A stretch of 43,490 bases of DNA from Clostridiales bacterium (GTDB lineage Bacteria > Bacillota > Clostridia > Lachnospirales > Lachnospiraceae): assembly GCA_029007845.1 (NCBI GenBank), contig JAQXIP010000004.1:1-43490 (forward strand), read 5' to 3'. The translations under genes were made by a program, and so were the position numbers. Of the stretch, positions 16,836 to 25,755 are shown piece by piece (positions within the stretch are counted from its first letter, which is position 1; each line of letters starts with the position of its first letter). A model generated the notes under the pieces. The model searched no databases and was not told where the DNA came from. It saw only the letters and a list, made by a program, of their open reading frames with translations.

Positions 16836-19124
16836 ATGATTAAACTTTATGAAAAAGGTGCGTACCTGCTTAACGGTACCGAATTAATTGAAGAAAATGA
16901 AGAAGCTGCCGCTATTATGGAACAGAAATTTGGCGGTCAGATTGTAGACAAAAAGGAAGCAGCGAAAGGTACGATGGCATATCGAATTCTGGAAGCCCAT
17001 AATACTTCTGGAAATATGGACAAGTTAAAAATCAAGTTTGATAAATTAACCTCTCATGATATTACATTCGTCGGAATTATCCAGACAGCAAGAGCATCCG
17101 GACTGGACAAGTTTCCGATTCCTTATGTACTGACTAACTGTCACAACAGTTTATGTGCGGTTGGTGGAACCATTAACGAGGATGACCATATGTTTGGTCT
17201 TTCCTGTGCGAAGAAGTACGGTGGTATTTATGTTCCTCCTCATCAGGCAGTCATTCATCAGTTTGCAAGAGAGATGCTTGCAGGCGGTGGAAAGATGATT
17301 CTTGGTTCGGATAGTCATACCCGTTACGGCGCATTGGGAACGATGGCAGTCGGTGAGGGTGGACCAGAGCTTGTGAAACAGCTTTTAAGCCAGACTTATG
17401 ATATCAATATGCCAGGAGTCGTAGGGGTATATCTTACCGGAAAGCCACAGAAGGGGGTTGGTCCTCAGGATATTGCACTGGCAATTATCGGTGCTGTATT
17501 TGCAAATGGCTATGTGAATAATAAAGTCATGGAATTCATTGGCGATGGTGTGGCAAATCTGTCTGTGGATTACCGGATTGGTATTGATGTTATGACAACA
17601 GAAACCACCTGCCTTTCTTCTATCTGGACAACGGACGATAAAGTAAAAGAATTCTACGAGATCCATAAGAGACCGGAAGACTTTGAGGAACTGGCTCCAA
17701 AGAATGTAGCTTATTATGATGGACTGGTTTATGTAGATTTATCCACGATTAAACCAATGATTGCCATGCCATTCCATCCAAGTAATGTATATGAGATTGA
17801 CGAATTAAATGCCAACCTTATGGATATTCTGGATGATGTAGAGAAAAAAGCGAAAGTAAGTCTTGAGAATAACGATGTGAACTTTACATTAAAAGACAAG
17901 GTTCACAACGGCAAATTGTATGTAGAACAGGGCGTAATCGCAGGCTGTGCCGGCGGTGGATACGAGAATATCTGTGACGCAGCCGATATATTAAGAGGTA
18001 AGTTTATCGGAAATGATGAGTTCTCTTTAAGTGTATATCCTGCGAGCCAGCCGGTATTTATGGAATTAGTAAAAAATGGCCGTGTTGCAGATCTCATGGA
18101 GACTGGTGCAACGATACGGACTGCTTTCTGTGGACCATGTTTTGGTGCAGGTGATGTTCCGGCAAATAACGGACTGAGTATCCGTCATTCTACCAGAAAC
18201 TTCCCGAACCGCGAAGGTTCTAAGATTACAAATGGACAGATTGCTTCCGTGGCATTGATGGATGCGCGTTCCATCGCAGCAACGGCTGCAAATAAAGGTT
18301 ATCTTACCCCTGCCACTGATGTGGATGTGGAATATACAAAACCAAAATATTTCTTTGACAGCACGATTTATGAGAACCGGGTATATAATGGTGTCGGAAA
18401 AGCAGATCCAAGTGTGGAATTAAAATTAGGTCCGAATATCAAAGACTGGCCGGTTATGTGCGCCTTAACAGATGATGTAGTGATGAAGGTTGTTTCAGTG
18501 ATTCATGATCCGGTAACGACAACAGATGAACTGATTCCGTCAGGAGAAACTTCTTCTTATCGTTCTAATCCGTTAAAACTGGCTGAGTTTACGTTATCAA
18601 GAAAAGATCCTGCTTATGTTGGACGGGCAAAAGAGATCCAGAATGCAGAGAAGGCTCGTGTCGCTGGAGAAGATATCAATGCAGCTAATCCGGAGATTAA
18701 GACCGTATTTGACCAGATCCGTGCAAAATTCCAGGTAGATCCTGCCAAAACAGAGATCGGAAGTCTGATTTATGCGGTAAAACCTGGCGATGGTTCCGCC
18801 AGAGAGCAGGCTGCAAGCTGTCAGAAAGTTCTTGGTGGTATGGCTAACATTGCAAAGGGATATGCTACAAAGAGGTATCGTTCCAATCTGATTAACTGGG
18901 GTATGCTTCCTTTTGTGCTCGATGAGGACGCACTGCCTTTTGAGAATGGTGATTTTATCTTTATTAAAGATATTAAGAAAGCAGTAGAACAGAAAGCAGA
19001 TGTTATTAAGGCTTATGTAGTAGGAAAAGACATGAAGGAGTTTGAACTTCGTCTTGGTGATCTTACGGATAAAGAGCGGGAAATCATCCTTAAAGGATGT
19101 CTGATTAATTATAATCGGAAATAA
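16836..19124 (+). CDS. Aconitase-family hydratase
   Basis: This 762-residue [4Fe-4S] dehydratase belongs to the aconitase superfamily and most likely interconverts citrate and isocitrate in glutamate synthesis. It is shorter than the classical AcnA (about 890). Visible features: [18 protein letters not shown] in the N-terminal domain; the cluster cysteines in GCAGGGYEN, where classical enzymes have GSCTN, and in CGPCFGAGD; and an NFPNREGSK segment with active-site Arg. The final ~150 residues form the swivelling domain with [13 protein letters not shown]. The start ATG follows AGGAGG. Relatives are often named only 'hydratase', so a different small tricarboxylic substrate remains possible. 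Confidence 0.88.
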   Translation: MIKLYEKGAYLLNGTELIEENEEAAAIMEQKFGGQIVDKKEAAKGTMAYRILEAHNTSGNMDKLKIKFDKLTSHDITFVGIIQTARASGLDKFPIPYVLTNCHNSLCAVGGTINEDDHMFGLSCAKKYGGIYVPPHQAVIHQFAREMLAGGGKMILGSDSHTRYGALGTMAVGEGGPELVKQLLSQTYDINMPGVVGVYLTGKPQKGVGPQDIALAIIGAVFANGYVNNKVMEFIGDGVANLSVDYRIGIDVMTTETTCLSSIWTTDDKVKEFYEIHKRPEDFEELAPKNVAYYDGLVYVDLSTIKPMIAMPFHPSNVYEIDELNANLMDILDDVEKKAKVSLENNDVNFTLKDKVHNGKLYVEQGVIAGCAGGGYENICDAADILRGKFIGNDEFSLSVYPASQPVFMELVKNGRVADLMETGATIRTAFCGPCFGAGDVPANNGLSIRHSTRNFPNREGSKITNGQIASVALMDARSIAATAANKGYLTPATDVDVEYTKPKYFFDSTIYENRVYNGVGKADPSVELKLGPNIKDWPVMCALTDDVVMKVVSVIHDPVTTTDELIPSGETSSYRSNPLKLAEFTLSRKDPAYVGRAKEIQNAEKARVAGEDINAANPEIKTVFDQIRAKFQVDPAKTEIGSLIYAVKPGDGSAREQAASCQKVLGGMANIAKGYATKRYRSNLINWGMLPFVLDEDALPFENGDFIFIKDIKKAVEQKADVIKAYVVGKDMKEFELRLGDLTDKEREIILKGCLINYNRK

Positions 19125-19141
19125 GAAAGAGACAACGATAT

Positions 19142-19198
19142 AAAACGGTAATGTCTCCATCTGATGTGGATTAGAGGGAGAACATTACCGTTTTCTCT
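19142..19198 (+). terminator. Bidirectional terminator between hydratase and ferredoxin genes
   Basis: AAAACGGTAATGT pairs with ACATTACCGTTTT over 13 bp, and the loop holds a further TCTCC/GGGAGA pairing. T-rich sequence follows on the plus strand and an A run precedes the stem for the minus strand. Confidence 0.88.
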
Positions 19199-19202
19199 TT
19201 TG

Positions 19203-19391
19203 TCAGGAAACGAGAATTGCGTTAACCGGACAGGATTCCTGGCAGGTGATAGCTTCTTCGGAATCTTCCACCGGCACTTCGCATACAATAGCTTCCGCTT
19301 TCCCGGATTCCGCCCAGTGAAATACGTTTGGACATGTCTGGATACATAGTCCGCAGGCAATACACAGATTCTGGTCTACCTTTGCATTCAT
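19203..19391 (-). CDS. Small [4Fe-4S] ferredoxin
   Basis: This 62-residue electron carrier has C10, C13, C16 and C54 as the ligands of one cluster. The extra C20 and C50 are placed like the disulfide pair of Thermotoga-type single-cluster ferredoxins, and C37 is additional. The pattern CIACGLCIQTCP and the closing CPVNAI are typical. The protein is acidic. The start ATG follows AAAGGAAGG. It stands alone and converges on the hydratase gene, so its redox partner is unknown. Confidence 0.93.
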   Translation of the reverse strand: MNAKVDQNLCIACGLCIQTCPNVFHWAESGKAEAIVCEVPVEDSEEAITCQESCPVNAILVS

Positions 19392-19532
19392 GATCGAACC
19401 TTCCTTTCTCTTTCAGGATGATGTTTCATCCGATAGTTTTGGTAATATGGTAAGAAAATATACAAAAAAGGGAACAAAAAAGAAAATGTTTCATACATTG
19501 GAAGAGAAGAAACGTAAGGGTGGTTGGTCTGC

Positions 19533-20300
19533 GTGCCAATGCGTGTAGTTGTGGATGCAGGTCATGGCGGGTTTGACAACGGAGCCATGCATCAGGGCAG
19601 AAGAGAAAAAGATGATAATCTGGAACTGGCATTACTGGTTGGTGATATATTGAGAAATAAAGGGGTTGATGTAGTTTTTACCCGTACGGAGGATATTTAC
19701 CAGAACCCAAATCTGAAAGCAAGTCTTGGCAATGAGGCGGGAGGGGATCTGTTTGTGTCCATACACCGCAATTCCAGTCCAATTGATAACCAGTATTCCG
19801 GGGTGCAGACATTAGTCTATAATCTCGGAGATGAAAAGGAAGTGATTGCAAACCAGATTAACCAGCGGTTAAGTGAAGTCGGGTATCAGAATCTGGGGGT
19901 AAGTGTACGTCCGGATCTTGCGGTGCTAAGGAGAACAAACATTCCTGCAGTATTAGTGGAGGCAGGTTTTATTAATAGCGATATCGACAATGCCATATTT
20001 GATGAAAAATTCTACCAGACAGCAGAAGCCATTGCCCAGGGAATTGTTGATGGACTTCATATGACCGGGGCTCCATCATTTCCGGCAAGATATGTGGTTC
20101 AGGCAGGGCTGTTCCGCCAATATGAGAATGCCCAGGCATTACAGGACCGATTAATCAATGAAGGTTATGCGGCTCAGATTGATTATAAAGATGGTCTTTA
20201 TGCGGTGAATGCAGGAACCTATACGGATTTATCACAGGCGAAGCAGACGGCGGATGCAATCCGCAGTCAGGGTGGAGAGGCAATTATTTTAATAGAATGA
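19533..20300 (+). CDS. N-acetylmuramoyl-L-alanine amidase with SPOR domain, no signal peptide
   Basis: The 255-residue protein has an Amidase_3 zinc domain followed by a C-terminal SPOR domain (about residues 185-255). Zinc ligands H11 (DAGHGG), E31 and H78 (SIHRNS) and the catalytic E143 (VEAGF) are all present, so it should cut the amide bond between muramic acid and the stem peptide. SPOR domains bind denuded glycan at the septum. Oddly, the frame begins directly at the first beta strand, with no hydrophobic segment; upstream in-frame codons give only a few residues. The GTG at 19533 best fits the AAGGGTGG site; TTG 19524 and ATG 19539 are alternatives. How it leaves the cell is unclear. 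Confidence 0.85.
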   Translation: MPMRVVVDAGHGGFDNGAMHQGRREKDDNLELALLVGDILRNKGVDVVFTRTEDIYQNPNLKASLGNEAGGDLFVSIHRNSSPIDNQYSGVQTLVYNLGDEKEVIANQINQRLSEVGYQNLGVSVRPDLAVLRRTNIPAVLVEAGFINSDIDNAIFDEKFYQTAEAIAQGIVDGLHMTGAPSFPARYVVQAGLFRQYENAQALQDRLINEGYAAQIDYKDGLYAVNAGTYTDLSQAKQTADAIRSQGGEAIILIE

Positions 20301-20331
20301 AGAGGTTTTTATAAAAACCGGTCAGTGAGGG

Positions 20332-20548
20332 GTAACAGTTCAGCCGTAACGAGCGCACAGCCGCGGGAAGCATGCAGAATACCAGGTACCATGAAATACC
20401 CGCTTTCGCTCCATTGAACACGTAGCGGTACTAAGGTTTTGCAAAAAAACGCAAAACCAAGTGCCGACGTGTTCAAAGGGATATTTCATGGTACCTGGTA
20501 TTCTGCGTGCTTCCCGCGGCTGTGCGCTCGTTACGGCTGAACTGTTAC
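20332..20548 (+). repeat. Giant hairpin repeat, copy 2 (complete, 217 bp)
   Basis: Bases 20332-20398 pair with 20482-20548 over 67 bp with one non-Watson-Crick position, T20373 with G20507. Inside are CCC/GGG, a one-sided 12-base bulge, a 10-bp stem (20414-20423 with 20467-20476), a 7-bp stem with a T-G pair at 20429/20463, and an 8-bp GGTTTTGC/GCAAAACC hairpin with loop AAAAAAAC. Both non-standard pairs are G-U only in a plus-strand RNA. It lies between the amidase gene and the promoter of the exchanger operon. No target-site duplication is obvious. Confidence 0.95.
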
Positions 20549-20578
20549 AGGGAGGGCTCTGGCCGGTTGAACCGAATC

Positions 20579-20608
20579 TTGACACATTAGAATAGAAAAT
20601 GTTATGAT
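20579..20608 (+). promoter_or_regulatory. Promoter of the exchanger-folD-rimO-pgsA-cinA operon
   Basis: TTGACA (20579-20584) and TATGAT (20603-20608) are 18 bases apart. A short CGGTTGAACCG inverted repeat lies just upstream at about 20563. The remaining part of this 347-bp gene-free stretch is the hairpin repeat and a 16-base palindrome near 20304 without a T tract. Confidence 0.8.
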
Positions 20609-20647
20609 TAACGGTACACGTAAAGAGATTTATTGGAGGGTACACAT

Positions 20648-21595
20648 ATGAATATAGCATTGCTATTACAATTTGTTTTGCTTGTTGTTGGATTTTTTAT
20701 GCTGGTGAAAGGTGCAGACTGGTTTGTGGAAGGTGCTGCCGGTATTGCAGACCGCTTTGGAATTCCCCAGCTCGTGATCGGACTTACGATCGTGGCCATG
20801 GGGACAAGCGCCCCGGAAGCCGCCATCAGTATTACTTCAGCAATGAAGGGGAATGCAGGAATTACCATTGGAAATGTAGTGGGGAGTAATATTTTAAATG
20901 TACTTCTCATTTTGGGAATTACATCCCTGATTGTTTCCCTTCAGGTTCAGAAATCAACTTTTAAGGTAGAGATTCCTTTTGTAATTGCGATTTCGGTTCT
21001 GCTTTTAGTGCTTGGAATGAACGGAAATAGCCTGAACCGCCTGGATGGTGCGATTCTGGTTGGTGTTTTCATCTTGTTTTTGTGTTATCTGTTCTGGATG
21101 GCGAAAAAAGGAAAAGAGCAGGAAGAAATTCCGGGTGATAAGAAGAGAAAAGTATGGCAGTTGATTCTCTTTACTCTCATTGGACTCGTTCTTATTGTCT
21201 GGGGCAGTGATGTTACGGTGGATAGTGCCAGTGCGATTGCAAAATTCTTTGGGATGAGTGACCGTCTCATTGGTCTGACGATCGTGGCATTTGGTACTTC
21301 ACTTCCGGAACTTATCACATCAGTTACAGCCGGGTTAAAAGGCAAAGCCGATCTGGCCGTTGGCAATATTGTCGGAAGCAATACCTTTAATATTTTATTT
21401 GTTGGAGGAATAACCGCACTAATTATGCCAGTAGCGTTTGAATCGAAATTTATTGTAGATACCTTAGTTGCTACCGCAGCAGTGGTTCTTTTGTGGATTT
21501 GTGTATGTAATAAAGAAAAGAAACTGAAACGTCCAGGAGGAGTAGTTATGCTTTTGGGTTATGCGGCATATTTTGTGTATTTGCTGCAATCATAA
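20648..21595 (+). CDS. Calcium/sodium antiporter (CaCA family, YrbG type)
   Basis: This 315-residue membrane exchanger has about ten hydrophobic segments in two inverted halves. The two alpha repeats are clear: GTSAPEAAISITSAMKGN with GNVVGSNILNVL in the first half, and GTSLPELITSVTAGLKGK with GNIVGSNTFNILF in the second; the acidic E in each GTSxPE coordinates the cation. It likely expels calcium in exchange for sodium or protons. The start ATG at 20648 follows GGAGGG; the TTG at 20633 is too close to the site. It opens an operon with folD 27 bases downstream. Confidence 0.93.
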   Translation: MNIALLLQFVLLVVGFFMLVKGADWFVEGAAGIADRFGIPQLVIGLTIVAMGTSAPEAAISITSAMKGNAGITIGNVVGSNILNVLLILGITSLIVSLQVQKSTFKVEIPFVIAISVLLLVLGMNGNSLNRLDGAILVGVFILFLCYLFWMAKKGKEQEEIPGDKKRKVWQLILFTLIGLVLIVWGSDVTVDSASAIAKFFGMSDRLIGLTIVAFGTSLPELITSVTAGLKGKADLAVGNIVGSNTFNILFVGGITALIMPVAFESKFIVDTLVATAAVVLLWICVCNKEKKLKRPGGVVMLLGYAAYFVYLLQS

Positions 21596-21622
21596 GTTTC
21601 ACATAACAGGAGGAGAAGAAAA

Positions 21623-22471
21623 ATGGCATTAAGAATTGACGGAAAAGCAATTTCCATGCAGATTAAGGATGAGTGTAAAGAGAAAGTGGCATCCTACAAG
21701 GAGAAAGGAATCGAAATCAAACTGGCAGTTATCCAGGTGGGAAATGATCCGGCCTCCAGTGTATATGTAGGAAATAAAAAGAAAGCCTGTGCCTATGTCG
21801 GCATTGAATCGCTCTCGTATGAACTTCCGGAAGAAACAACGCAGGATGAGCTTCTTGGTCTGATAAAAACATTAAATGAGAGAGAAGATGTAAATGGTAT
21901 TCTGGTGCAGCTGCCACTTCCAGAACAGATTGATGAGGATCTGGTTATTAAAGCCATCGATCCGAGAAAAGATGTGGATGGCTTTCATCCACAAAGTGTC
22001 GGGGCATTAAGTATTGGACAGCCTGGATATGTATCCTGTACACCGGCAGGAATTATTGAACTTCTGGAGAGAAGTGGTGTGGAGATCGAAGGAAAAGAGT
22101 GCGTTGTAATCGGAAGAAGCAATATCGTTGGAAAGCCGATGGCGCTTTTGCTTCTTCGGAAAAATGGAACCGTTACCATCTGCCATTCCCGTACAAAGAA
22201 TCTGAAAGAGGTTACAAAACGGGCAGATATTCTGGTAGCTGCGATAGGAAAACCAAAGTTCATCACAAAGGAATATGTGAAAGAAGGAGCCGTTGTGATC
22301 GATGTGGGAATCCATCGGAATGAAAACAATAAACTCTGTGGTGATGTGGATTATGATGATGTGGAGCCGGTTGCCAGTGCCATTACACCGGTGCCTGGCG
22401 GGGTTGGTCCGATGACCATTGCCATGCTGATGCACAATTGTGTGGAATCCGTTGCCCTTTTGAAGAAATAG
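21623..22471 (+). CDS. folD: Methylene-tetrahydrofolate dehydrogenase/cyclohydrolase
   Basis: This 282-residue bifunctional enzyme interconverts methylene-, methenyl- and 10-formyl-tetrahydrofolate, continuing the pathway fed by fhs. Visible: Y48 and K52 in YVGNKKKAC (catalytic pair), QLPLPEQID, DVDGFHP, the nucleotide-binding VVIGRSNIVGKPMALLL, and the closing PVPGGVGPMTIAML. Length is normal. The start ATG follows AGGAGGAG. It is the second gene of the exchanger operon, with rimO 18 bases downstream. Confidence 0.97.
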   Translation: MALRIDGKAISMQIKDECKEKVASYKEKGIEIKLAVIQVGNDPASSVYVGNKKKACAYVGIESLSYELPEETTQDELLGLIKTLNEREDVNGILVQLPLPEQIDEDLVIKAIDPRKDVDGFHPQSVGALSIGQPGYVSCTPAGIIELLERSGVEIEGKECVVIGRSNIVGKPMALLLLRKNGTVTICHSRTKNLKEVTKRADILVAAIGKPKFITKEYVKEGAVVIDVGIHRNENNKLCGDVDYDDVEPVASAITPVPGGVGPMTIAMLMHNCVESVALLKK

Positions 22472-22489
22472 AGAGGAAAATAGAGAAAC

Positions 22490-23812
22490 GTGAAATTATT
22501 ATTTATATCATTAGGCTGTGATAAAAATCTGGTGGACTCTGAAATGATGATTGCAGCGTTATCGGAACACGGTTATGAGATGACAGACAATGAGGAAGAA
22601 GCAGAGGTAATCGTAGTGAATACCTGCTGTTTTATCCATGATGCAAAAGAAGAAAGCATCAACACGCTTCTGGAGATGGGAAGATTAAAGGAAACTGCAT
22701 GCTGTAAAGCACTGATTGCCGCAGGGTGTCTTGCGCAAAGATATGAAAAAGAGATCGGAAGCGAAATTCCGGAAGTAGATGCGGTTGTAGGAACAAGCAG
22801 TTTTGAAAAAATCGTGGAAGTAGTAGATGATGTAATAAAAGGACAGAAACACAATGAGATGGTAGACCTTTCCTACCTGCCGGGGCAGGATATGAAACGG
22901 GTTGTTACTACCGGGGGCTACTATTCTTATTTAAAGATTGCAGAAGGCTGTGATAAGCACTGCAGCTATTGTATTATTCCAAAGATCAGGGGAGCTTACC
23001 GTAGTGTCCCAATGGAAAAGCTTATTTCCCAGGCTGAGACACTGGCAAAGCAGGGGGTGGAAGAGCTGATGCTTGTGGCTCAGGAAACGACCGTATATGG
23101 TGTTGATTTATATGGAAAGAAAATGCTGCCAGAGCTTTTGAAAAAATTATGTCAGATTCCGGGGCTGCGCTGGATTCGTGTTCTGTATTGTTATCCCGAG
23201 GAAATCACGGATGAATTGATCGAGGTGATGGCTACTGAGGAAAAAATATGTCATTATATTGATATGCCGATCCAGCATGCGTCAAACCGCATATTAAAAC
23301 GTATGGGACGGCGGACGACAAAAGAAGAGATCATGGAGATTGTTGGAAAGATTCGTTCCCGGATTCCGGATATGGCAATTCGCACTACTTTAATTACCGG
23401 ATTCCCGGGGGAAACAAAGGAGGATCATGAAGAACTTCTTTCATTTGTAGAAACGATGGAATTTGAACGTCTTGGAGTGTTTACTTATTCTCCGGAGGAA
23501 GGTACACCTGCATCGGTTATGCCAGACCAGATTCCGGAAGAAGTAAAAGAAGCCCGGAAGCAGGAACTGATGGAATGCCAGCAGCAGATTGCCTTTTGCC
23601 ACGCACAGGAAATGATCGCTAAGAAGCTTACGGTACTGATTGAAGGGGAACTCGCTGATGAGGGCGTCTACATTGGGAGGACATACCAGGATGCTCCTAA
23701 TATTGATGGATATATATTTATGCCGGCATCCGGACAATATATATCCGGTGAATTTGTAGATGTTCTGGTAACGGATGCAAAAGATTATGATCTGATAGGA
23801 GAGATACAATGA
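22490..23812 (+). CDS. rimO: Ribosomal protein S12 methylthiotransferase
   Basis: This 440-residue radical-SAM enzyme adds a methylthio group to the conserved aspartate of ribosomal protein S12. The N-terminal domain has three cysteines for a second [4Fe-4S] cluster (C10 in SLGCDKNLVDSE, one in NTCCF, one in AAGCLAQ). The radical-SAM cluster is C154, C158, C161 in GCDKHCSYC, and a TRAM domain ends the protein. The SLGCDKNLVDSE signature favours RimO over the related tRNA enzyme MiaB. The start is GTG at 22490. It overlaps pgsA by four bases (ATGA). Confidence 0.96.
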   Translation: MKLLFISLGCDKNLVDSEMMIAALSEHGYEMTDNEEEAEVIVVNTCCFIHDAKEESINTLLEMGRLKETACCKALIAAGCLAQRYEKEIGSEIPEVDAVVGTSSFEKIVEVVDDVIKGQKHNEMVDLSYLPGQDMKRVVTTGGYYSYLKIAEGCDKHCSYCIIPKIRGAYRSVPMEKLISQAETLAKQGVEELMLVAQETTVYGVDLYGKKMLPELLKKLCQIPGLRWIRVLYCYPEEITDELIEVMATEEKICHYIDMPIQHASNRILKRMGRRTTKEEIMEIVGKIRSRIPDMAIRTTLITGFPGETKEDHEELLSFVETMEFERLGVFTYSPEEGTPASVMPDQIPEEVKEARKQELMECQQQIAFCHAQEMIAKKLTVLIEGELADEGVYIGRTYQDAPNIDGYIFMPASGQYISGEFVDVLVTDAKDYDLIGEIQ

Positions 23813-24354
23813 ATTTACCAAATAAACTGACACTGACCCGTGTATTTATGATTCCTTTTTTCATTTTTTTTATGCTGTATGATGGATTTTCCTGGGGAAA
23901 ATATGCAGCCTGTGGACTGTTTGTCATTGCCAGCATAACAGATGCACTCGATGGCTATATTGCAAGAAAATATCACTTAATCACCAATTTTGGAAAATTT
24001 ATGGATCCTTTGGCAGATAAGCTTTTAGTATGCTCCGCACTGATTTGTTTTGTGGCAAAAGGTCCGGAATACTTACCCGCATGGGCGGCAATCATTATTG
24101 TAGCCAGGGAGTTCATCATTAGTGGGTTCCGACTTGTGGCATCAGATAATGGGATCGTGATTGCTGCCAGTTATTGGGGAAAAGTAAAGACGGTATGCCA
24201 GATGCTTATGTCAATTCTTTTGATTCTGCATCTGAATCATCCGGCATATCATATCGTAGAGCAGATTTTTATCTATCTGTCCGTAGCCTTAACCATTATT
24301 TCTCTGGTTGACTATCTGGTAAAAAACAAAGCTGTTTTAAAAGAGCAGAAGTAG
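23809..24354 (+). CDS. pgsA: CDP-diacylglycerol-glycerol-3-phosphate 3-phosphatidyltransferase
   Basis: This 181-residue membrane enzyme makes phosphatidylglycerol phosphate, the precursor of the main anionic lipid. The full CDP-alcohol phosphotransferase motif is present: D45, D48-G49, A52-R53, G62, D66 and D70. Several hydrophobic segments flank it. The start overlaps the rimO stop by four bases, so translation is coupled. rimO-pgsA-cinA order is common in Firmicutes, which supports the assignment over other family members. Confidence 0.95.
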   Translation: MNLPNKLTLTRVFMIPFFIFFMLYDGFSWGKYAACGLFVIASITDALDGYIARKYHLITNFGKFMDPLADKLLVCSALICFVAKGPEYLPAWAAIIIVAREFIISGFRLVASDNGIVIAASYWGKVKTVCQMLMSILLILHLNHPAYHIVEQIFIYLSVALTIISLVDYLVKNKAVLKEQK

Positions 24355-24363
24355 GAGGCACTT

Positions 24364-25611
24364 ATGACTGTAGAATTAATTAGTGTTGGAACTGAGATTT
24401 TAATGGGAAATATCGTGAATACCAATGCGGCATATCTGTCTGCAAAATGTGCGCAGCTTGGCATGTCGGTCTATCGGGAAACCAGTGTGGGGGATAACAA
24501 AGAACGTCTGGAAGAAGCGATAAGAGACGGACTTTCCCGTTCTGATATTGTAATTCTTACCGGTGGGCTTGGTCCCACAAAAGATGATTTGACAAAGGAA
24601 ACGGCTGCTAAGGTTGCAGGTAAGAAGCTGGTTACGGATCAGGCATCGAAAAAACGGATTCAGGATTATTTTCAGAAAATGAACCGGGAGATTGCAGATA
24701 GCAACTGGAAACAGGCGGATATGCCAGAGGGTTCCATTATTCTGCCAAATAAGCGTGGTACGGCTCCGGGATGTATTATCGAGACTGCGGATGGAAAGCG
24801 GATGATTCTGATGCCAGGACCGCCATATGAGATGCAGGGAATGTTTGAACAGTCGGTATATCCTTATCTGGAAAAGCTGCAGCCAAAGCGGTTTTATTCC
24901 AAAATGGTAAAGATCTGTGGAATTGGGGAAAGTATGGCAGAAAAAATGGTGTCTGATCTGATTGAAGCACAGGATAATCCTACCATTGCCCCTTATTGTA
25001 AGACAGGTGAGGTTCATTTCCGGGTAACCGCTAGTGCAGATTCTGTGGAAGAGGCAAAAAAACTGGTAAAACCGATCGTAAAAGAGCTGAAAAACCGCTT
25101 TAAAGAAAATGTTTTTACAACAGAAGAAGAGGAAACACTAGAACAGGTAGTCGTTAAACTATTAAAAAAATATGGGTTAAGTCTGGTTGCAGCAGAATCC
25201 TGTACTGCCGGAATGTTTACTGCCAGGATCGCCAATGTTCCGGGCGCCTCTGATGTTCTTTCAGAAAGCTTTGTAACTTATTCAAACAAGGCAAAAAGGA
25301 AGTATCTGGATGTAAGCAAAAGTACATTGAAAAAATATGGTGCAGTCAGTGAAAAAACGGCAAAAGAAATGGTAAAAGGAGCTGCCATAGGAACGGATAG
25401 TGACGTCGCAGTAGCCATTACCGGATTTGCAGGACCGGATTCTGATGAGGAACATCCGGTAGGACTAGTCTATATAGCATGTTATGTAAATGAAAAGGCA
25501 CAGGTAGAAGAGTTTCACTTTAATGGCGACCGCCAGAGGGTTCGGGAGCTTGCTGTGGAAAACGCGCTTGATTTATTACGGCGGTGCATTCTTTCCAATT
25601 ATGCAAAATAA
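24364..25611 (+). CDS. cinA: CinA-like protein (NMN amidohydrolase domain)
   Basis: This 415-residue protein joins an N-terminal MoaB/MogA-like domain (ELISVGTEILMGNIVNTNA, with GGLGPTKDD) to a C-terminal PncC-type domain (LVAAESCTAG at 274-283 with S279 in the catalytic position, then FVTYSNKAK and AITGFAGPD). The latter deamidates nicotinamide mononucleotide in pyridine nucleotide recycling; the former belongs to the COG1058 pyrophosphatase-like group. It lies nine bases after pgsA. In streptococci cinA is linked to competence and recA, but here recA is 15 kb away. Its stop codon is the first part of a short tandem repeat. Confidence 0.94.
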   Translation: MTVELISVGTEILMGNIVNTNAAYLSAKCAQLGMSVYRETSVGDNKERLEEAIRDGLSRSDIVILTGGLGPTKDDLTKETAAKVAGKKLVTDQASKKRIQDYFQKMNREIADSNWKQADMPEGSIILPNKRGTAPGCIIETADGKRMILMPGPPYEMQGMFEQSVYPYLEKLQPKRFYSKMVKICGIGESMAEKMVSDLIEAQDNPTIAPYCKTGEVHFRVTASADSVEEAKKLVKPIVKELKNRFKENVFTTEEEETLEQVVVKLLKKYGLSLVAAESCTAGMFTARIANVPGASDVLSESFVTYSNKAKRKYLDVSKSTLKKYGAVSEKTAKEMVKGAAIGTDSDVAVAITGFAGPDSDEEHPVGLVYIACYVNEKAQVEEFHFNGDRQRVRELAVENALDLLRRCILSNYAK

Positions 25612-25660
25612 CGAGCAGAAAATAACGAGCAGAAAATGACGAGCAGAAAAATGACGAATA
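25609..25660 (+). repeat. Short tandem repeats starting at the cinA stop codon
   Basis: Units of 14, 14 and 15 bases begin at 25609, 25623 and 25637 with consensus T(A/G)ACGAGCAGAAAA, and a partial fourth unit starts at 25652. The first unit begins with the cinA TAA. No pairing structure is seen. Confidence 0.9.
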
Positions 25661-25755
25661 AGTGATACAGGATTAACATACAATTGACATATCTTTTTCC
25701 TATTGTGAAGTTAGATCTTTTATTAGTTCTTTTAGTTGGAAAGGAGTGTTTGATT

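Noticed and set aside
20304-20319. GGTTTTTATAAAAACC palindrome as an amidase terminator
   Set aside because: The stem is weak (six pairs, mostly A-T) and no T tract follows; it may be incidental.
20332-20548. Giant hairpin read as an insertion sequence
   Set aside because: It has no transposase frame and no clear target-site duplication; at most it is a non-autonomous element.
24400-25017. Long antisense frame opposite cinA (205 codons)
   Set aside because: It lies wholly within a well-supported gene, lacks a ribosome site and shows no family motif.
25609-25660. Possible CRISPR-like direct repeats
   Set aside because: The units are contiguous 14-15-mers without spacers. No CRISPR array or cas gene was seen anywhere in the window.
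25684-25755. Longer N-terminus of the lipoprotein from 25684
   Set aside because: It would place a second hydrophobic stretch before the signal peptide and overlap a possible TTGACA element; the GTG at 25756 has AAGGAG.
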